A DNA stretch of 9,275 nucleotides from Actinomycetes bacterium (GTDB lineage: Bacteria; Actinomycetota; Acidimicrobiia; Acidimicrobiales; RAAP-2). A program made the position numbers and the translations under genes. Location: NCBI GenBank assembly GCA_025352305.1, contig JANXTQ010000041.1, forward strand, positions 1-9,275, given 5' to 3'. Below the pieces are notes generated by a model, which worked only from the letters and a program-made list of their open reading frames with translations, was not told the origin of the DNA and did no database searches. Numbering within the stretch: the first letter of the stretch is position 1; every line of letters begins with the position of its first letter. Below, piece after piece: positions 6,800 through 9,275 of this stretch.

Positions 6800-7255
6800 C
6801 TAGAAGGATTCGTACCAGTCAGATTTTTTGGTTGCGACATCGACAATGGAGTAGATGTGCATTCCAATTCCCCAAAGCCACGCGATGCCAAATAACACAG
6901 CGACAACTACCAACCCAGCTCCAAAGTGCGGTTGGCAGCTCTCATTGAATTGACACTGATCGCGCACCGTGCCAAATAGAGTCGAAAATCCGACAACAAA
7001 AGCCACGACGACGGCGACATAACTACCCAGGAACCACCAAAACTTCTTCTTACATTTCTCGTAGAGATAAGCCCACGCCCAACCGCCGAGGAAGATTGCC
7101 AATAAGACGGCTACCGTCTTGTCCTTGCCGCGAGAGCGTCCAAATTCCACCGTGGGAGATCCACAACGCGGACACAGGACCGCCGTTGCGATGAGCCCGT
7201 TGCCGCAGGACGAACAGAACTTTGTTGTAGGGGGAAAAGTTCCTGGTTGAGTCAT
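6800..7255 (-). CDS. Zinc-ribbon membrane protein, paralog of the gene at 7407-7973
   Basis: 151-residue protein of unknown function. The N-terminus holds one zinc ribbon (Cys14, Cys17, Cys28, Cys31; CxxC-x10-CxxC, in KFCSSCG and LCPRCG). A basic stretch (RSRGKDK, 40-46) leads into three hydrophobic segments at about 47-64, 73-93 and 112-135. The first two, joined by the basic loop KCKKKFW, resemble TM2-type membrane modules. A pair of cysteines (Cys101, Cys107) lies in the loop before the third segment. Residues 12-32 and the membrane part align by eye with the upstream neighbour's second ribbon and membrane part, so the two are tandem paralogs; this copy lacks the first ribbon. The start is ATG 7255, with AGGA 8 nt upstream. 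An in-frame start at 7282 is possible but has no better signal. A role in sensing or in a membrane complex is only a guess. Confidence 0.85.
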   Translation of the reverse strand: MTQPGTFPPTTKFCSSCGNGLIATAVLCPRCGSPTVEFGRSRGKDKTVAVLLAIFLGGWAWAYLYEKCKKKFWWFLGSYVAVVVAFVVGFSTLFGTVRDQCQFNESCQPHFGAGLVVVAVLFGIAWLWGIGMHIYSIVDVATKKSDWYESF

Positions 7256-7277
7256 AGCGTTAGTCCTCGCCTCGTAT

Positions 7278-7295
7278 TGCACCTGTTGTTGTGCA
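7278..7295 (-). promoter_or_regulatory. Small stem-loop upstream of the second zinc-ribbon gene
   Basis: TGCAC (7278-7282) and GTGCA (7291-7295) form a 5-bp inverted repeat with an 8-base loop, about 23 nt before ATG 7255. It lies in the probable leader of the gene. The stem is short and no regulator is recognised. Confidence 0.2.
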
Positions 7296-7331
7296 GCTCT
7301 TCATAATCTCCAGCGCAGGCACTAGAAACGC

Positions 7332-7384
7332 CGCCTCTGGGCACCCACACGTCATATATCAGTGGTGTGGCTGCCCAGTAGGCG
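7332..7384 (-). terminator. Strong compound stem-loop after the first zinc-ribbon gene, probable terminator
   Basis: Three stem blocks nest: CGCC (7332-7335) with GGCG (7381-7384), CTGGGCA (7337-7343) with TGCCCAG (7372-7378), and CCACAC (7345-7350) with GTGTGG (7365-7370). This gives 17 base pairs broken by one small internal loop and one C-C mismatch, around a 14-nt A/T-rich loop. It begins 22 nt after the stop of the gene at 7407-7973. On the transcribed side only a short U run follows (GTTTCT), so it would be a terminator of the kind with little U tail. An mRNA-stabilising or protein-binding structure is the alternative. Confidence 0.6.
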
Positions 7385-7387
7385 ACA

Positions 7388-7400
7388 GTCGAATTTCGAC
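7388..7400. repeat. Perfect inverted repeat GTCGAA-T-TTCGAC
   Basis: A 6-bp perfect inverted repeat around one central base, between the stop codon at 7407 and the compound stem-loop that starts at 7384. With a 1-nt spacer it cannot fold well as RNA, so a protein-binding DNA site is the more natural reading. No known consensus is recognised. Confidence 0.4.
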
Positions 7401-7406
7401 CAATGT

Positions 7407-7973
7407 CTACTTAATTGCTTCGAAGTACGACGCTGGCTTAGTGGCGGTGTCGATGAGTGCCCAAAGGAACACTCCGAAGGCAATCAACCATGCAAACAGG
7501 ATCGTTCCCGCTCCAGAGGCGTGGTAGCTGCAGTTGTTTAAAGTTCCCTGATCGCAGGTAAAAGTGGACGAGGAACTCACTATTCCAACTATGTAGAGAA
7601 TGAAAGACAGTGCCCATAGCCCCGCCGCAATCCAGAATTTTTTGGCGTTAACGGAGTACGTGTAGACCCACGTCCAGGCGCTAAGGAATACGGCGAGCAA
7701 GACCGCGGTGGTCTTGGTTTTGGTTCCCGTTGTCGATCCTGCCATACCCTTTTGCGCAGATCCACAGGAAGGACAAACCACGGCGCTCGCAACGAGGCCC
7801 GCGCCGCAACTGGCACAGAACTTAGAAACGGTGGCTCCCGACATCCCTGTCGTGGAAGCGGGCTGAACAGGTGACGATGCTGTCGCGCTGCTGGCACCGA
7901 CCGCGGCTCCGCAGTTATTACAGAACTTGGTCCCGTCCTCGATGTTTTGATTACATGAGCTACAAATAGCCAC
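7407..7973 (-). CDS. Double zinc-ribbon membrane protein of unknown function
   Basis: 188-residue protein. Two zinc ribbons of identical spacing (CxxC-x10-CxxC) stand at the N-terminus: Cys4/7/18/21 and Cys53/56/67/70. They are separated by a Ser/Ala/Thr/Pro-rich linker (22-50). After a Gly/Thr/Lys linker (75-88) come three hydrophobic segments at about 89-106, 113-133 and 155-175. The first two resemble TM2-type modules, and the third ends in WALIDTATKP. Two cysteines (Cys140, Cys148) lie between the second and third segments and have counterparts in the paralog at 6800-7255. The first ribbon (CSSCNQNIEDGTKFCNNCG) is of the common zinc_ribbon_2 type that often tops small bacterial membrane proteins. 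The start is GTG 7973, with AGAGGA about 9 nt upstream. It lies between purN and purH, but nothing seen links it to purine synthesis. Confidence 0.87.
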   Translation of the reverse strand: MAICSSCNQNIEDGTKFCNNCGAAVGASSATASSPVQPASTTGMSGATVSKFCASCGAGLVASAVVCPSCGSAQKGMAGSTTGTKTKTTAVLLAVFLSAWTWVYTYSVNAKKFWIAAGLWALSFILYIVGIVSSSSTFTCDQGTLNNCSYHASGAGTILFAWLIAFGVFLWALIDTATKPASYFEAIK

Positions 7974-8131
7974 GTGGGTAACGTCCTCTCGTTTTAGTCG
8001 GATCAGTCTTTTTACTGCGTTCCTGCGAATTCTCTCGAAGCATAACGATGAGGGGTGATGCGAGCGAGGATGGCCGAGATTGCCACCACCGTCGTCATAT
8101 TTTCGATAAACGAGGCAGCGTGGTACTTGCT
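7974..8131 (-). other. 158-bp gap between purN and the first zinc-ribbon gene
   Basis: No open frame with a ribosome-binding site and no convincing hairpin plus U tract was found here. The AGAGGA Shine-Dalgarno for GTG 7973 lies at its downstream end. A TATGCT hexamer on the minus strand, near 8040, could be a -10 element, but no acceptable -35 partner was found. A promoter for the zinc-ribbon genes is expected here but cannot be placed. Confidence 0.3.
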
Positions 8132-8740
8132 TTAGTTGATGCGCACGTCAGAAACGAGCTCACCATGAGACACCGCGGCCATGGCGGCTTCAATCACGAC
8201 CGGGTAAATATCGCGTTCCACGAGTTTGATTCGTTCATGCAAGGACTCTTCGCTGTCGCCCACGATCACATCAACTGCTCGTTGCGCGAGAATGGGTCCG
8301 TCGTCGAGTTCCACCGTTGCAACGTGCACGGTGCAGCCCGTCACGCTGGCTCCAGCGCTCAGCGCTTCACGCACCGCGTGCCATCCCTTAAAGGCGGGCA
8401 ACAAACTCGGGTGCGTATTGAGCACTCGGCCGGGGAATGCGTCGTGAAATGCCCCGGTGAGTACGGTTCCGAATCCGGCCATGGCAATGAGGTCAATGCG
8501 CTCATTTTGCAATCGATCGGTCAGCGACTCGGTGTAACCCGCACGATCAAACTGCTGCGAAAATCCCCCGAAGGCCATGCGGTCGATCAAAATCGGATCA
8601 ATTTTCAATCGGTTGGCTACCTCGAGAGCTCGACACGAACGATCCGCCACCACGACTGATACGTCAATGCCGTAACCAACGATCGACTCCAAGATCGTTC
8701 CCGATCCTGACACCAAGACGGCGAGACGGACGTCGTTCAA
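8132..8740 (-). CDS. purN: Phosphoribosylglycinamide formyltransferase
   Basis: Transfers the formyl group of 10-formyl-THF to GAR, the third step of purine synthesis. The 202 residues match the family. The catalytic triad is visible: Asn108 and His110 in NTHPSLLPAFKG (108-119), and Asp146 in ELDDGP (144-149). The phosphate loop is SGSGTIL (11-17), with Ile where most PurN proteins have Asn; Mycobacterium PurN also lacks that Asn as I recall it. The C-terminal LHERIKLVER (168-177) is typical. The start is TTG 8740, 4 nt after the sucD stop, with AAGGG about 11 nt upstream. This start and its Shine-Dalgarno can pair with each other in a hairpin, consistent with coupling to sucD. purN and purH are separated here by the two zinc-ribbon genes. 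Confidence 0.96.
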   Translation of the reverse strand: MNDVRLAVLVSGSGTILESIVGYGIDVSVVVADRSCRALEVANRLKIDPILIDRMAFGGFSQQFDRAGYTESLTDRLQNERIDLIAMAGFGTVLTGAFHDAFPGRVLNTHPSLLPAFKGWHAVREALSAGASVTGCTVHVATVELDDGPILAQRAVDVIVGDSEESLHERIKLVERDIYPVVIEAAMAAVSHGELVSDVRIN

Positions 8741-8759
8741 GGGATCAAAAACCCTTAAC
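8735..8759 (-). promoter_or_regulatory. Stop/start hairpin pairing the purN Shine-Dalgarno with its TTG start
   Basis: In the transcript GTTAAGGG (8759-8752) can pair with CCCTTGAAC (8743-8735), leaving one bulged G, around an 8-nt loop TTTTTGAT that contains most of the sucD stop. The 5' arm holds the AAGGG Shine-Dalgarno and the 3' arm holds the TTG start. Ribosomes finishing sucD would open it, a plausible mechanical basis for sucD-purN translational coupling. Confidence 0.45.
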
Positions 8760-9275
8760 GATCTCGACCATCTTTTGGCCCGCCTCCGTGGGGTTTAAAC
8801 AGACGTGCACTCCCGCGTCTCGCAGCGCTTCCATTTTTGCTTGAGCCGTTCCTTTGGAACCCGAAATAATGGCGCCGGCGTGGCCCATTTTGCGTCCGGG
8901 CGGTGCCGTAACTCCGGCGACGTAACTGACAACAGGCTTAGTCATGTGCTGCTTGATCCACTGTGCCGCGCGCTCCTCTTCGGAACCGCCAATCTCACCA
9001 ATCATCATGACGGCCTTGGTCTCAGGGTCCGCTTCAAAAGCTTCGAGGCAGTCAATGAAGTTGGTACCGGGAACGGGGTCCCCGCCAATTCCAACGCAGG
9101 TCGTTTGACCAATGCCCTGTTGGCTCAGTTCGTGCAGTGCCTGATACGTCAAAGTTCCCGAACGCGACACGATGCCGACCGGTCCGCCCGCCAAGGCAAT
9201 GTCACCGGACGTGATTCCAATGTTGCACTTTCCGGGACTGATGATGCCGGGACAGTTCGGGCCCAGCAGTCGAAC
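8745..9275 (-). CDS. sucD: Succinyl-CoA synthetase (ADP-forming) alpha subunit, 5' end missing
   Basis: TCA-cycle enzyme that links succinyl-CoA cleavage to nucleoside triphosphate synthesis, acting with SucC. The frame enters at the window edge and runs 176 residues to TGA at 8745; full proteins have about 290-300, so the CoA-binding N-terminus is outside. Visible are [13 protein letters not shown] near the edge, [28 protein letters not shown] and [16 protein letters not shown], whose His is the phosphorylated active-site residue. An internal TTG at 9194 could be mistaken for a start, but homology continues upstream of it. Its short gap to purN indicates one transcript. A sucC-sucD order upstream is expected but not visible. 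Confidence 0.96.
   Translation of the reverse strand, partial: VRLLGPNCPGIISPGKCNIGITSGDIALAGGPVGIVSRSGTLTYQALHELSQQGIGQTTCVGIGGDPVPGTNFIDCLEAFEADPETKAVMMIGEIGGSEEERAAQWIKQHMTKPVVSYVAGVTAPPGRKMGHAGAIISGSKGTAQAKMEALRDAGVHVCLNPTEAGQKMVEIVKGF

Noticed and set aside
6800..7973. Reading the zinc-ribbon pair as a defence or toxin module
   Set aside because: There are no nuclease, NTPase or toxin-like domains, no mobile genes nearby, and the flanks are core metabolism. Unknown membrane proteins are the honest call.
8048..8659. 203-codon open frame on the plus strand
   Set aside because: It is fully antisense to purN, which carries all catalytic motifs, and its translation has no recognisable family features.
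1..9275. CRISPR array, insertion sequence, prophage, tRNA or rRNA
   Set aside because: No regularly spaced repeats, transposase motifs, terminal inverted repeats or structural RNA signatures were found; the window is almost filled by metabolic genes on one strand.

Overview
The window reads as a stretch of actinobacterial chromosome. GC is moderately high (about 55% by eye, not computed), GTG and TTG starts are frequent, and genes are tightly packed. The PurN and FolD sequences are of actinobacterial style: PurN has a phosphate loop without the usual Asn, and FolD has a GRGLTIGRP nucleotide loop. A member of Acidimicrobiia or a related aquatic Actinomycetota is plausible, but this is inference; no rRNA or other phylogenetic marker is present. 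All ten genes I support lie on the minus strand, so transcription runs from position 9275 down to 1.

In transcription order, the first block is the C-terminal part of sucD (succinyl-CoA synthetase alpha, 9275-8745), followed 4 nt later by purN (GAR formyltransferase, 8740-8132). Two paralogous small membrane proteins follow, each with N-terminal zinc ribbons and about three hydrophobic segments (7973-7407 and 7255-6800). They are separated from their neighbours by intergenic gaps of about 130-160 bp that hold hairpins and repeats. A strong compound stem-loop lies directly after the first of them.

The second block is a compact run: purH (6670-5129), folD (5126-4269), a standalone phosphomannose-isomerase-type cupin (4272-3907), metF (3902-3024), a two-domain GNAT acetyltransferase (3014-2049), an EfeO/EfeM-like M75 protein (2014-1085) and efeB (1088 to the window edge). 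Gaps range from -4 to +34 nt, with ATGA stop/start overlaps at folD/cupin and efeO/efeB. This supports one transcription unit or strongly coupled translation.

The metabolic logic is folate one-carbon flow. FolD interconverts 5,10-methylene- and 10-formyl-tetrahydrofolate. PurN and PurH consume 10-formyl-THF in purine synthesis. MetF diverts methylene-THF to methyl-THF for methionine. The iron-acquisition pair (EfeO-like and Tat-exported DyP peroxidase EfeB) is attached to the end of this run, with no EfeU permease gene visible in the window.

I see no mobile element, phage gene, CRISPR array, tRNA, rRNA or defence system. The least explained items are the zinc-ribbon membrane paralogs, the structured intergenic DNA around them, and the reduced EfeO.
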